The notes: generated by a model not told the origin, from the sequence alone. Counted from the stretch's first letter, positions 1-12,000 are shown. The stretch is DNA of 64,000 nucleotides from Apostichopus japonicus (GCF_037975245.1 NC_092571.1:24165917-24229916), one strand, 5' to 3'. Numbers and translations are program-made.

Positions 1-345
1 TGTGGCATTCATGCATTAAGTTGACATTGGTTTCAAGTGGTACCTCGTTCGTTTGATCAGATGCATTTTTTTAGGGGCCCTTCTTGGGCGTCTGGCGGGC
101 CCTTTGCAGCAGAAAATTTGTCTGGCATGGGCCATTCAGTACTATGTGGCATTCATGCATTAAGTTGACATTGGTTTCGAGTGGTACCTCGTTCGTTTGA
201 TCAGATGCATTTTTGGGCCCCCTTTAACCGGCCCCAGGGGCCACATGCAGCAGAGCGACCACGGCAGACATCCACTTTTGTATATACTGGGTTTTTCCAC
301 AAATGTTCCAATACTCAGATATTGGTACCTCGTTCGTTTGATCAA
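1..345. repeat. 144-bp tandem repeat, about 2.3 copies
   Basis: The segment starting at base 1 recurs at about 145, and a shorter piece with the core GGTACCTCGTTCGTTTGATC recurs at about 324. The two long copies also share a GGGCCC-rich stretch followed by GCAGCAGA. Copies are diverged and the array probably continues left of the window. The small ORFs here are not convincing genes. Confidence 0.75.
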
Positions 346-423
346 AGTGCCCTGGGCTGCCGGTCTATAATGATGTTATAATAGGAGTTAGCCTGCATTT
401 GGCAGAACTTAGCTACACCGCTG

Positions 424-677
424 ATTGTGGATTGTTAGCTCAGTGGTTAACGCCGGTGCCTTTCAATCATAAGGTCCCGAGTTCGAGTCATTCCAAGATT
501 AATGTATGTCGTCCAGTTACAGAGTTGTTGACAATTGGCAATTCATAATCATGGACGTTAAATATGAATATAAGAGACTGACTTCGGTCAGCTTGCGGCT
601 TTGATAAGCCAATGATGGCTTCTTCGCGAGTTCCTGCTTGCAGAAGGATCTAAAATACATACAAATACATACATACC
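424..677 (+). repeat. tRNA-derived SINE-like repeat
   Basis: The head carries an A-box-like TTAGCTCAGTGGTTAACGCC (about 434) and a B-box-like GAGTTCGAGTC (about 480), spaced as in a tRNA gene. It is followed by an unrelated body of about 150 bp and a tail of ATACATACA-type short repeats. This head-body-tail structure is typical of tRNA-derived SINEs transcribed by RNA polymerase III. The tRNA part does not fold into a clean cloverleaf, so it is not called as a tRNA gene. The family name is not recognised. Confidence 0.6.
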
Positions 678-3000
678 GCTGAATTTTAAAACCCTATCAC
701 CAGATATGAGAAAATACCTCATAGAGTGAGAGCTATAGCTGCTTCGTGTTTTTACAAGCATAGATGACTTTCACCTTTGACCTCGTAATTGCTGTTACAT
801 CCATGTTTAATATCAATCAGTTTATCAGAAAGACATACATAAAAGCGTTTTTCCGTATGCATGATAAGTACATATCGGAAGTTACTACTCCAGTGGACTA
901 TTGGCTGTCATTATGGCAACATATAGTCGTGAGAAATGCGGTGAGTAAAGAACTCGCTGGCTGGACGCGGTTTCATTTCATTCACTATGGACAATAACAT
1001 CCATTGGTGAATGAATGAATGCATGGGTGAGACGCATTCGCAGTCACCTGTAGCATGCAGGACACATAATAATACTACCTATGTAGAGTTGTATGGTAAC
1101 ACACTTATAGCTTTACCATGCATTCAACAGCCACACCACACACTGCATAGTGTATATTCCAAGGAGATTGCGCAATAGACTATAGCATCAGTTATACGTG
1201 TTCAATCAGATGTCAGAAACTTTAGCCCGATTTTGGAACTTTCAAAAAATGTTATCATTGTGGGTGCATCAGTACGATGACCCCAGCATGGACATTGGAA
1301 ATGAAATATTTAAATAAAAAGAATTGCTAAATCGAAAGTTTAGAATTTTACATCGAAAATTCTCTTCGTCCTGTAGTTCCCATTATTCTTCCTAATCTTT
1401 CAACCTCCTATTGTACTCTAACTTCCATTCCACCTTGTCTCCCTATATACCCCTCCGCTCCCCGCACCCTTTCCTTTCATCTTTCCCACCATTTTCCCGT
1501 GATTATCACATCTTAACAAGCCTCGCTTCATCGTTCTCCACTGTCCATAACACACACTCTTTCTCTCTACCTGTTGTTACGCTTGCCCCCGTACAATCTA
1601 AGCTTGTTATATAGCGATATGCTGACATCATCAATGCGAATAATAAACTATATTCTGCGTCAGTTCGTCCAAAGAATTCAAATCTGTAATATTCTTACAA
1701 GATCACTTTTCAAGTTGGTCTAAAAAGTTGCCAACTTTGCAGCAACTCTAAACGTAATTTTTGCATGGACGCAGTTTTAAGTGTAACTTTATTCCTTTTA
1801 TTGTACCATTTCACATGACATCCAAAACCGTTTATGCTTCGAAATCTGATATTAAAAGACATATATACGCTCTCGTCTAATATATATGGAGCTATACCTC
1901 TAAATTCATCTTGTATTCTTGGACACTAAATGATGCGTGTTAACTCCTGTGGGAAATGACTCAAAATTATATATCAAAAACAGGATATTAGAAGACAAAA
2001 TCCACTTATCCTTTGAGTGGCGTTTTCAAAATTGGGCCCATTTAGGGGCGAGGGGCACATGCCTTTTCCAAGCTAGCCTCCGATATATACTACGTCCCTT
2101 CAGCCCCCCTCGCTATTTGCATCAAGTGGTTGACTTGGATCTTGTTGGCCTCGTTCACTTTGAAACATGATGAATTTATTGGGAGCAAAATATTTTGCAA
2201 TTTGAAAAATAAAAGAAGGATAGAATAATTACAATTTTACAGCTTGAATATCTCATAAAACTATACCTATGGGGCATATTTGAAGTGAAGTATTCGTCTC
2301 GGCATGATCATCGAAACTTAACAAAAATACAAAACGCGTTCGTTTTAGATCTTTGCAATAATTGTTGAAGTGCTGGACACTTTTCTCCCACAGTAATTGA
2401 TACTCACAAAAGCTCATGCTTCCCCGGAAGTACCACCCTCTAACGGTGTGACTCCCCCCCCCCTCCCCCTATTCACCACCACAACCTTTCCGCCCCTCAG
2501 ACTCCAGTTCCGTAGACAATAACAATGTTTTTTTTACACAGACCGTTTCAAAATTAAGTGACATGGTAGAGGTAAAACTGTTTTGGACTGCAAGAGGGAG
2601 GCTCAAGACTTAGAACAATGATTTAACCTTTATAATTAATGAATTAAAGCCGATGTTTTGGATGTTTTGGATGTAGTTATGTTGACTTTCCTAATAGGCT
2701 ATAGGCTATGTATAAAACAAGGGGGTTGACCTTTCAAGGCCTGACTTGAAGTTTTCAACCCTTACAGGATCTCCTTCAGAAGCAGGTTAAAACGCAGGCA
2801 GAGAAACAGGTTAAATAAGACAGCAGCTCTTTTATCTCCAGCGACCCTACTGTATATCTACCCCTCCCCCACCCCTCCCACTCCCCCTCAGCGGTTCCTT
2901 TAATCTCGTCCGTGGTTGATATTAATTCTGTTCTGGTCCATTACTCAATGTTCAAATTCAGCTTTCTCTCCAAGTTATCTATATCACTTAATTGTTTTCT
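678..3000. other. non-coding stretch, no gene seen
   Basis: Only short ORFs without recognisable domains occur here. There are pyrimidine-rich tracts (about 1380-1620 and 2830-2900) and C runs near 2453. The tract ending near 2890 precedes the hammerhead-like motif at 3018-3057, as a similar tract does at 16.4-16.7 kb, so parts may be decayed copies of one repeat family. Confidence 0.5.
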
Positions 3001-3017
3001 CATATTTGGTTATAGTG

Positions 3018-3057
3018 TGTCTTTGAAGAATATTCTGCTAGGATCGAAATGCCAGAT
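3018..3057 (+). repeat. diverged copy of hammerhead-like repeat motif
   Basis: TTGAAGA is followed by an imperfect stem with loop TGCTA, then GGATCGAAA. This matches the motif at 16694-16732 but is decayed: the first core base C is T here and the stem has mismatches. It is probably the remnant end of the same dispersed element. Confidence 0.4.
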
Positions 3058-3128
3058 TGTTAACTCTTATGCATTTGACAACGCAGGCATGGTTTTGCAA
3101 TAGTTGCAGTCTTTTTAAAAAAACATTA

Positions 3129-3155
3129 TAATTATTATTATTATTATTATTATAA
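3129..3155 (+). repeat. (ATT)n microsatellite
   Basis: A short run of ATT trinucleotides. It produces a poly-Asn stretch in a minus-strand ORF that is not considered a gene. Confidence 0.8.
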
Positions 3156-3500
3156 TTCTCCTTTTTAATTATAAGTGGGAGTGAACGCCTATAAGTGCAT
3201 ATATTTGGGAACATGTGGGTACCATAACCCTTCGGAGCCAGGGAGCTTTTATCTTCCGGATTCCTATTTGGAGCTACACGGTCATACTCGTAGCAATCAG
3301 TTTGCAGGCAGAACACCGAACTAGGCCTTCATCCATAACACTGATTAGCCTTAGTAATGACCAACACTGACTAACAATGACTAACCAACACAGAGCACTT
3401 GGTTACAGTGTAATAACTGTCCATAACTATAAAACACCGGTGTCGGATTTAGGGTAGGGCCATACGGGCTACGCCTCCCCTCCCCGAAACCATTAACCTT

Positions 3501-3785
3501 CAGGCGCGTAGCCAAGGGGGGGGGGAAGGGGCGACCCCCACTTGAGCAATCTTTTTTTGTATTTTTTATGATATCGCTAGTAATTTCAAGCTTAGATGCA
3601 ACTTACAAGGCCTGGGAGTGCCATTTCCAGCGATCTGGGAGGCATTTTCAGCCAAAATTTCCTGGACGCGTAGCGTAAACTTATGGTGGCGCTACGCTTA
3701 GATAGTTTTCAATGCAGAATCTACGGCTCCGATAGTTTGCCTACAGGTTCGCCCCTCCCTTGGCAAATTCCTAGCTACGCGCCTG
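3501..3785. mobile_element. hAT-type MITE, 285 bp, with 8-bp TSD
   Basis: The element begins CAGGCGCGTAGC and ends GCTACGCGCCTG, a perfect 12-bp terminal inverted repeat. The 8 bases on each side are TTAACCTT (3493-3500 and 3786-3793), an exact target-site duplication. An 8-bp duplication and a CA..TG terminus are hallmarks of hAT-superfamily transposons. There is no transposase ORF inside, so it is non-autonomous. Internal sequence is G-run and C-run rich. The related element at 4418-4697 has a similar GGCGTAG terminus. Confidence 0.88.
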
Positions 3786-4021
3786 TTAACCTTCCCCCCT
3801 CCCCCACCATATTTCGACATTTAACATCGCCTTGGGATGGATGATATGGTATAGTGCCTACTGTAGGCTATAAAACTGCAGTGTCATCGTGATCTGATTA
3901 GCTGTAAAGAAATACCATACACACACTGTCGCTATATGGGCGTAACAAAATAGGAATGCAGTGATGCCTACATCAGCTTACAATTTGTAAAGTGATCATT
4001 TTTGTGAAGTTAATGCGCATC

Positions 4022-4107
4022 ATATGTTTAAGAGAAAAAAAACTATAGCCGGTAGAGATGCATCTCTACCGCGGCTATTGTTTTTTTTTTTTTTTTCTTA
4101 AACATAT
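4022..4107. repeat. foldback palindrome (hairpin element)
   Basis: The two halves are near-perfect inverted copies around a centre at 4060/4061. The core GGTAGAGATGCATCTCTACC is a perfect 20-bp palindrome. Further out, ATATGTTTAAGA on the left is mirrored by TCTTAAACATAT on the right, with A-rich and T-rich inner arms of unequal length. There is no ORF. It may be a tiny foldback MITE. No clear target duplication was found. Confidence 0.8.
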
Positions 4108-4417
4108 CTCTTACGTTAATGGTATATTTTGTTATCATTGTTTCTAGTTAAAAAGTTATGGTTAAACTGAATATGCCCTCATAATCGCCTGGCCCGGTCC
4201 CTCTACACCCCCCCTTAATTACCCCTTCCACTCCCCAACCCGCAAGCTAAATCCGACCCGCTGTAAACTACTGTACCTCGGCAAATAAATTGATATCATA
4301 ATCAAAAAATCCCACTGACGACAAATTTGGAACTTTTATTATAAACATTTTAACTAATGGTGTGCCTTCGCAAAGTTGCCATGGCTAAACTATTTCTTTC
4401 CATCTAAGTCGACCAAT

Positions 4418-4697
4418 CAAGGGCGTAGGAACCGGGGGCTGGGGGCGCCAGCCCCCCCCCCGTGAAAAATATAGGAGGCGTAAGTATCATTCCGCCCCCC
4501 CCCCCCGCTTCGCAAGTCAGAAAACCCCTTTTTCATTTCTCAATAAATAATAAAGTGTGAAGTGTGCTATATTGCACCAAATTGCATCTGAGGCCACCTG
4601 GAAATGCAAACAAATTTCCCCTTAGACCCCTCCCCCAGGCCGGCCATCAGTCTTCAGCCCCCCCCCCCCCACTCAAAAGTACCTTCCTACGCCACTG
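4418..4697. mobile_element. hAT-type MITE, 280 bp, with 8-bp TSD
   Basis: Termini are CAAGGGCGTAGGAA on the left and TTCCTACGCCACTG on the right, an inverted pair with two mismatches. Both sides are flanked by the identical octamer CGACCAAT (4410-4417 and 4698-4705). The interior has long C runs and no ORF. It lies inside the first intron of the membrane-anchor exon at 4793-5012, about 95 bases past that exon's splice donor. Confidence 0.88.
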
Positions 4698-4792
4698 CGA
4701 CCAATTACACTGCAGGACTATACAATTTATACTTAATGTTGGACCTAATCGTGAGTACAAATAAATATGTAGGCTACTGTCGGTTAACTCAC

Positions 4793-5012
4793 CAATTCTC
4801 GATTCAAGTCTTTCCCTCTTGTTGATTAGCGCAAATACCATACAAACGATCAATGCAACCAGCGTGATAAATAACAATACCAATAGGACTCGTTCAAGCC
4901 CCGTCCTCCGCAACCAAAACCATCTCGCCTTTGCCCATAGCGACCCGTCTCTCTTTAGTATAGTCACCTCTTCCTTGCCAAAGTCTTCTCCGTTACCATT
5001 TATCATCTCCAT
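4793..5012 (-). CDS. probable first coding exon of a type II membrane protein, M13 peptidase-like (partial)
   Basis: Starting at the ATG at 5012, 73 codons plus one base run to a canonical splice donor, G|GTGAGT, with the intron beginning at 4792. The peptide has an acidic N-terminus (MEMINGNGEDFGKEE), a basic stretch including RWFWLRRTGLER at about residues 30-41, one hydrophobic segment at about 42-62, and a charged NKRERLE tail. This is a signal-anchor layout with a cytoplasmic N-terminus. The RTGLERVLL pattern just before the membrane segment resembles neprilysin/endothelin-converting-enzyme (M13) N-termini; that is resemblance from memory, not proof. The catalytic exons would lie left of the window or further into the intron; none was found in 1-4792. 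Reading past the donor gives a spurious longer ORF. Confidence 0.45.
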
Positions 5013-6960
5013 CCTTCAAAATATGAGATAGTTTACGTATATTTCTTGAAACTCGCATAACTTGTCTTGCTCTATAAGTTAATTTTACAGACCCTACAAA
5101 AAAAAGGTTTCGCGAAAAGTCGCTCCTAAAGAGGAAATCTTCATACAACAGCGACGATGATGTCTCCGTAGAGCGCGAAAGATTTTCTCTGAGAATGACA
5201 GAGGTTGTAAATACTACTTCCCCACGATCTCTTCTGTCGCAGCCATGATAGACGAGGGTTAGAAATCTCGATAATTGGGTGTACTGTAACAAAATGAATA
5301 GGGTTTCAATAACCCAAGTACCAGCTGCTGACACAGTCAGTACACAGCAATGTCTACGCCGAGTCAACCAGTGCCTTTTGAGAAGTACAAAATGCCATAT
5401 GTATATCCCGCATGCACATAACTTGTAAACGTTAGTGTATAGAGAGTTCGACATCTTGGAGACCCCTTTGAAACAAGTTTACGTATTATTATTACTATTA
5501 TTATGATCTGTGGAAACCTCTCGATGATAGTTACGTGGGAGGCCCGGTGTACACAGTACAATCTGTAGTAACCGAAACATCCAACAAGATTCCACAAATC
5601 TTTTGGGACAACACAACTGTTATCGTTTCTGTTTAGGTTGGTGAGTGAAAGAAACTTAACGTTTTGGGTACATCCTGCTTGTATTGTGGTGGGGGGGGTT
5701 ATCCCAAAGGTTTTAGTATGGAATTTTTTCCGGGACTCGTAAAAGAGTTATAAGTTATTGAGAAATAATTGTCATGTTTACATTCCAAGTTTAAAGAGAT
5801 CAGCGAGTCAAAACACATATCATGTATGCTCTTAGGTATACATGTCTTCATTGATCTCAAATAGTGGGTGTATAATTCTTTATAAAGTTTATCATCCAAC
5901 ATATATGCGATAATCTATTTCATACTTCAGATATCACAATCCATTAATGATAATATAACATTTATCTCGATTTTTTCTCATAACGGGATTATTACGTTCA
6001 ATCAACAAACAAATTCCTTTGTTTCACGTGATCAAGCGTGCAAGTTCACAAATTCTTAACTTGAGCACCCTCACTAGTTCAACGAGCTGAGCAAACAGGG
6101 GGATCTTTTTATATCCGATAATTGCGATGGATCCCCTTCAAGGAGGACTGAAGTGTGTAATCAAGGATATTTGTAAAGCCATTTCCAATTATAAGATTCT
6201 CTCAAGTAGAATTTAATCAAATTAACGTCCAGCTTGTAAAATATGGTTACCCCATATCTGACTCTTTAACATGTGATGTCATCGTAATGCAACCCGACAT
6301 AAAACAGATGATAATATTTACATGTTTGTCTGCGTGCGTGCGTGTGTGTTTTATGTTTCGATTTTTTTTTTCTTTTCTGAAGACGAACAGGCAATAATGA
6401 AAAGGTGGTATATATTTTGCCTAATATTTTCCTGGCGATATCGCTGACGGCTTGCCCACAGTCGCTGTTTGAACAGTACAGAGAACCCCTCCCTACGTCT
6501 AATCTAACCTGTAATGTCTTTCAGCAGTGAGTAACAATACAGATGTCATTACCTCGTGGGAAGGAAGGCGGGAAGGGTCAAAAGGTTACACAGATGTGCA
6601 GGTTCTAAAGAGGCGAAACCTCAGTTGAAAATAGAAAGAAAGAGAAGGAGAAACAGTCACTAAATGGCTTTTATATCCCAAGGCACGTCACCTGTTGGGA
6701 GTTTAATCGGCTAACGACTGGATTTTAAGCCCAACAATAGGTGTTGGTCTTAAAAATTGTCACTGTTGATGGTTTTTTTCATACCGCATGCAGTGTAAAA
6801 TTTATAGTCCTTCAGCCTTTTCGACACCATTTGTCACGATAAGGGATTTTCCAATTCTTTGTTTTATACATTGAAAGTTATTTGGAGCAATGTCAACACC
6901 TGCTATATTTCGTTGCTCTCGGGCAGATGCTGATGTGAAAGTGTCTGTAAAGTAATACTA
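5013..6960. other. upstream region of the 4793-5012 exon, no gene seen
   Basis: This would contain the 5' UTR and promoter of the minus-strand membrane-anchor gene. A 153-codon minus-strand ORF (4993-5454) is in a different frame from the exon and lacks recognisable features. There is no clear TATA box and no obvious repeats apart from short T runs. Confidence 0.4.
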
Positions 6961-6998
6961 GGGGTGTGTGGGTGGGAAGGGGTTGGGGGAGGGGTAGG

Positions 6999-7041
6999 CG
7001 ATATATATATATATATACATACATATATATATATATATATA
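6999..7041. repeat. (AT)n microsatellite
   Basis: An alternating AT run interrupted by ATACATACAT. A second (TA)n tract lies at about 8071-8113. Confidence 0.85.
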
Positions 7042-7920
7042 TTGCGTATAGCCGATCGATAATAGCTATTTGTGGCTGTGGAAACGGTTACCCTAGTGTC
7101 TGTATTTACAACTCATTATACATATTTACTCATTATCCCCGAAATCAGCGTCTAAGTCGTCCCGTATAGACGCAATCTACACGTACTACTGCTCACTCGA
7201 TCCTGTTTGGGCTTGTTGCAATAAAAGTGCGACGCGACGGGGGCATTTACCCATAACAGGTATAGCTTCGAGACGTCATCTATACGTAATATATGTGCTT
7301 ACGGCGACTAGATAGCTTCGACACGAGTAATATATGACTTAATCACTGCAAATGCCGATAGACGATTGGTAATAGCTATTTATTGACCGTGAAAACATGG
7401 AAACAAATTATACCTTTTAAGTATAGTTAGAATGCAACAGTATTAGATGACTTAATCACTGCAATTGCCTACAGACGATCGGTAATAGCTATTTATTGAC
7501 CGTGAAAACATGAAAACAAATTTTACCTTTTTAGTATTTATAGAATGCAACAGATTCAAATGCTGCATGTTCAACAATCGTGCATATCGAAATATTTTCT
7601 ACGCGAAGAAAGGAATAAAATGACGGGGAATCGAACACGGGATCTCGCGCACACAAAACGAGAGCCATACCTATGAACCAACAGGCCGCTTGTACATCAG
7701 CTGACATGGTAACAGAGCCTACGTAGCTTCGACACGTTGTCGTCCAGTCAATCTGTAATAGCTATCGGTATACCTCTCGACGCGAGAAACAGTTGACGTA
7801 ATCACTGCAATTGCGTATAGCCGATCAAAAATAGCTATTTGTGACCGTGGAAACGGTTACCCTAGTGTCTCTCATTATACATATTTACTAATTATCCCCG
7901 AACTTCAGCGTCTAAAATTA
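7041..7920 (+). repeat. cluster of diverged repeats with the core AATAGCTATT
   Basis: Two tandem copies of 112 bp lie at 7336-7447 and 7448-7559. Related segments at about 7041-7150 and 7800-7915 share GCGTATAGCCGATC, then AATAGCTATTTGTG, then GGAAACGGTTACCCTAGTGT and ATTATCCCCGAA. At least four copies of the core occur in 900 bp. There is no ORF. The cluster surrounds one tRNA-like remnant and ends just before a second, so it may be a decayed composite element. Confidence 0.65.
7621..7690 (-). pseudogene. tRNA-like remnant, degenerate
   Basis: Read on the minus strand, it has a B-box-like GTGTTCGATTCC and an A-box-like TGTTGGTTCATAGGTATGG at tRNA spacing, with an anticodon-arm-like stretch resembling tRNA-Pro/Thr. 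The acceptor stem does not pair and the anticodon arm has an insertion, so it is a decayed tRNA or SINE head rather than a functional gene. Confidence 0.45.
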
Positions 7921-7949
7921 CCGTTTTCGAACTTCTGGACATACAATCA

Positions 7950-8021
7950 GCGTCCATATCCTAATGGTTAGGGTGTCTGAATATAAGGCGGGAGGCCCGG
8001 GTTCGAATCCCGGTGGAGGCT
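7950..8021 (+). tRNA. tRNA-like sequence, probably a pseudogene or SINE head
   Basis: The 72-nt length fits. The acceptor arms GCGTCCA and TGGAGGC pair at 6 of 7 positions. The T arm CCGGG/CCCGG with loop TTCGAAT is perfect, and a D-arm-like CCTAATGGTTAGG is present. The anticodon stem pairs only with wobbles and the loop lacks the universal U33, so no anticodon is assigned. No poly-T terminator follows immediately. It may be the Pol III head of a SINE. Confidence 0.4.
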
Positions 8022-8068
8022 GCATGGAAGTTTTTCACTGTTTTGGATTTTTCAACTCACAACGGTTT

Positions 8069-8119
<51 letters not shown>

Positions 8120-8299
8120 GCTGTAGGTCATGGTATACAAGTACCTCCTACCAAACAAGATTGAATACGTATTGACGAATAAAAGCATGAATAATGTGAA
8201 GGCCAAGCTGCTACGGCAGACACGATCTTAAATCACCGATAACATTGATCTATAGCGCTCAATGTTTTGCTAAGATGTTCTCTTTATGTCCAATAAATA

Positions 8300-9075
8300 A
8301 CACCTTCCCATTCCCACCTCCGCAGCCAGGGAGACACAAACCCAAACATCATTATTAATCTGTGTCATAGAGATTAATGTCATAGACAACTCCCCCCCCC
8401 CTCCCCCTTCCCACCTTCACAGCCAGGGAGACACAAACCCAAACATCATTATTAATCTGTGTCATAGAGATTAATGTCATAGACAACTCCCCCCCCCTCC
8501 CCCTTCCCACCTTCACAGCCAGGGAGACACAAACCCAAACATCATTATTAATCTGTGTCATTGAGATTAATGTCATAGACAACTCTCCCCCCCCCCTTCC
8601 CATTCCCACCTCCGCATCCAGGGAGACACAAACCCAAACATCATTATTAATCTGTGTCATAGAGATTAATGTCATAGACAACTCAACCCCCCCTCCCCCT
8701 TCCCACCTCCACAGCCAGGGAGACACAAACCCAAACATCATTATTAATCTGTGTCATAGAGATTAATGTCATAGACAACTCCCCCCCCCCACCCTCCCCA
8801 CCTCCGCAGCCAGGGAGACACAAACCCAAACATCATTATTAGTCTGTGTCATTGAGATTAATGTCATAGACAACTCTCCCCCCCCCTCCCCCTTCCCACC
8901 TCCACAGCCAGGGAGACACAAACCCAAACATCATTATTAATCTGTGTCATAGAGATTAATGTCATAGACAACTCAACCCCCCCCCCCCACCCTCCCCACC
9001 TCCGCAGCCAGGGAGACACAAACCCAAACATCATTATTAATCTGTGTCATAGAGATTAATTATCATGAACAACTC
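8300..9075 (+). repeat. minisatellite, 8 copies of about 96-100 bp
   Basis: GCCAGGGAGACACAAACCCA (one copy has GCATCCAGGG) recurs at about 8324, 8421, 8517, 8616, 8712, 8808, 8906 and 9006. Each copy also has ATCATTATTAATCTGTGTCA and a C-run of varying length, which accounts for the period variation. An inverted TTAATCT...AGATTAA pair lies in most copies. The minus-strand 128-codon ORF is a by-product of the repeat. Confidence 0.93.
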
Positions 9076-12000
9076 TCCCAAACAGCTAAGAAAAATCATT
9101 TCATTTGGGAGATATTACATATTTAATGTTCCTTCACACATAAACCTGGAGATTTGATCAAGTCTAAATTTCACATCATCGAGTCAAATGTGCTTCGATG
9201 TATTAGGTTCTTATCTATTTATTACAATGTTTATTTTCTGTAATGAGGTGGGATTTGCGAAATGCTGTCTCTAAATAAAATGTGACTTTTTACATGATAT
9301 AAAGATGTCATTGGTTTCAGGTACAACATTAATGGAATTTAACCTTGAAAATATGACAAGACAAAGAAAACAGAGCGAAATATGTCTTAGCTGTTTGGGG
9401 GGGGGGGGGTGGGGAGTTGTTCTTCACAAAAGACCTTCGTCATATAAGTTCGAGATGTTGACTGGGGCTATGTCCCCTTTAAATTAGTGTTTTTTTTAAT
9501 TATCTGTAGTCTTTCTATAGATTGTCTGCTAAATCTAATGGTTTAACCACTTTCTGTTGACAGGCAAACCTTTCTGTTATATCTCGAAAATGAAATAAAA
9601 AACTCTTAGTAGCGCAGTATTAACTTGGCAAGCCAAGAGGTTTAGTAAATCTTTGTCACACTTCATATGAGAATATCAAAATGTAACACAGCAAGTTTTA
9701 ACCCTGTTTGATTTCAAGTGATCGACAATGCTATATACATTGCACACATATGCGAAAAACTAAACGTTAGACTCATCTACATTACTTTTGGAGTTTACTT
9801 TGTTTACAATTTTTTTTGGGGGGGAGGGGGATTCACGTCTGCTGAGCTCAAATGACATTTGATCCCCACAGAAAAGAATAACACTCCTGTTCCCAGAAAG
9901 GTGAATATGCACTCTATTGACCTATCAAGTGACCTTTGACCTCTCGAAGAACAACATGGTTCTGTGACTTACAAAGTTGGTTTTGCATAAATGTACAAAG
10001 TTCATACACGCTTTAAGTTTGGAGAATTTTCAGATTTTGACATTATGTCGACCTCAAATGATGTACGGCCTACCCCTCGATAATGAAAAACAACCGAGAA
10101 CTTTCTTAAGGGGCATGGCGAGTAGAAGATTCATCAACTGCATACTTTTGACCTCAAATAACCTTTGACCTCCACCAAATCTATTCCAAGGAAGATAATT
10201 ATGAAAGGGCACATTTCAATCAACCATTACATTCTTCACTAATATAGATGTAGCGTAAGCTCATTTGAACATTAATTTTCTTTTTTTTTTATTTTTATTA
10301 TCATTCCAACAAGAGTCCAAACAATGTACAATTCATAATAACATATACTTTATGACCAATAGTCAATATTAATGACAACAACAAATAAATCATTAAACTT
10401 CAAATAAAGATTTCCACTTATGCCATCTGATATCAAAAGCATTTTGCTTACAACTAGTTTGATACATAAACTTTTCTTTTAAATAAAAATTCTTTAAATC
10501 AATTTTACCATAGTTAAAGGAAGGTTTCTCATTTTTAACCTTACTTTTGTAAACACAAAATTTCAGAACATTAATGACCTAAAATGACCTTTGACCTTGC
10601 TCAATAATGGAGTGGGCAAAGAAATTGCAAAAGGGGAATCTGCACACCTAATTGGAGGTTCATGTATACCTCGCTTAATGAGTTATCGTGTTTACGATCC
10701 AATGCGCCTCTTACGCATATCCATACACCCCACGCACGCGCGGAGGCACACACCATCGTTAAGAAGGGGGGAAAGTATATCTGTTGTTAGTTTCTCCAGG
10801 GAGTTGTTATGGAACTCCCTGGTTTCTCATACAAGTATTTTTGCTTTCACGTGATCGGCATCGGGTGACTGTGGCATGGTATTTTCTTTTCTAGGTTGCC
10901 TAAAAGCAGCTGCGGTGTGAGGCTTTAACTTGACGCAAACATTGCATGGAACTCCGTGCTAGTCTTGTAATGAATGTTTAATATCTTCGATAAAATAAAC
11001 ATGTCAGACGAAGAGAGTCGGGAATTCTAAGACTAGGGTTACCTATAGTTACTAAACAGTGAATGCATTGCAGACAATATTAGAAGAGTCTGGTTACTTG
11101 TATTCTAAGCATAATAAGTTGATGTTAACTGATCCGACCTCAAGATGGTAATGCCTAATATTTGGTTGAGTCTCTATATACGACTTCCTTTCATGGTTTG
11201 TAGATAATCAGCCAATGAATAACAGCCTTCTCAGTAACAGTCGATCTGTATTGAGAGAAAGAGCTAATTCGGAAAACAAAGTTAAAAATTCGAGTAGACA
11301 AGTCCACACCCTACTGGAGAATTTGGTGTGAACGTATGCAGTCGGGATCTTGGTTGGGAGGAAATTGGGGGAGAGGGGGTAGGGGATGCGAGACGGCAGA
11401 AAAGGGTTCAGTCTGGAGGAAGGTGAGGGGCGCAAACGTCTGGGGGAGCAGTGTTACGTGTGCAGACTCAGATTTGATGGGAGAGGGGGGGGGGGTTAGG
11501 GGAAGGTATATCAGCTCAAAACGTCCCGACAAAATGAAACCTTAGTTCATTCTGCCCCACAAATTTCAGTATTTAAAAGAATCGTCGCGGTAACGAATGT
11601 GTATGAAGACCGCTTCCCCCAACCCACTCACCCCCCCCCCCCGGCTCACCACCACCTCCCTACCCAAATTTGCAAATTATGGGAGTGCAACCATGATGTC
11701 AAAATTTGTCAAAATTATCTATATTTCCTCTTATTGCAAAACATTTTGTATTCCTTTCTAACTCCCCCTCTTCGCAATACCATACTTCCATTCCGATACC
11801 CATATTCAAGCAATACCGAAAAGTACACACAGTGGTATGTTTATAATACTAATAATAGCAAGTAGGCAAATGAACTGTTATTCTTTCCACACTGCTTGTT
11901 ATTGCATATTTGAAACAGATCACTGCCAAAAAACAAAACAAAATATGCCGTGCGAGAGTATAAAAAAATCTATAAATAAATATGAGATCAAAAAGTAAAG

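Noticed and set aside
4993-5454. 153-codon minus-strand ORF
   Set aside because: Out of frame with the membrane-anchor exon it overlaps, no domain or splice signature; probably chance ORF in the 5' flank.
7950-8021. Functional tRNA gene with assigned anticodon
   Set aside because: Position 33 is not T and the anticodon stem relies on wobble pairs, so only a tRNA-like call is made.
8355-8741. 128-codon repeat protein on the minus strand
   Set aside because: Minisatellite translation with frame dependent on variable C-runs.
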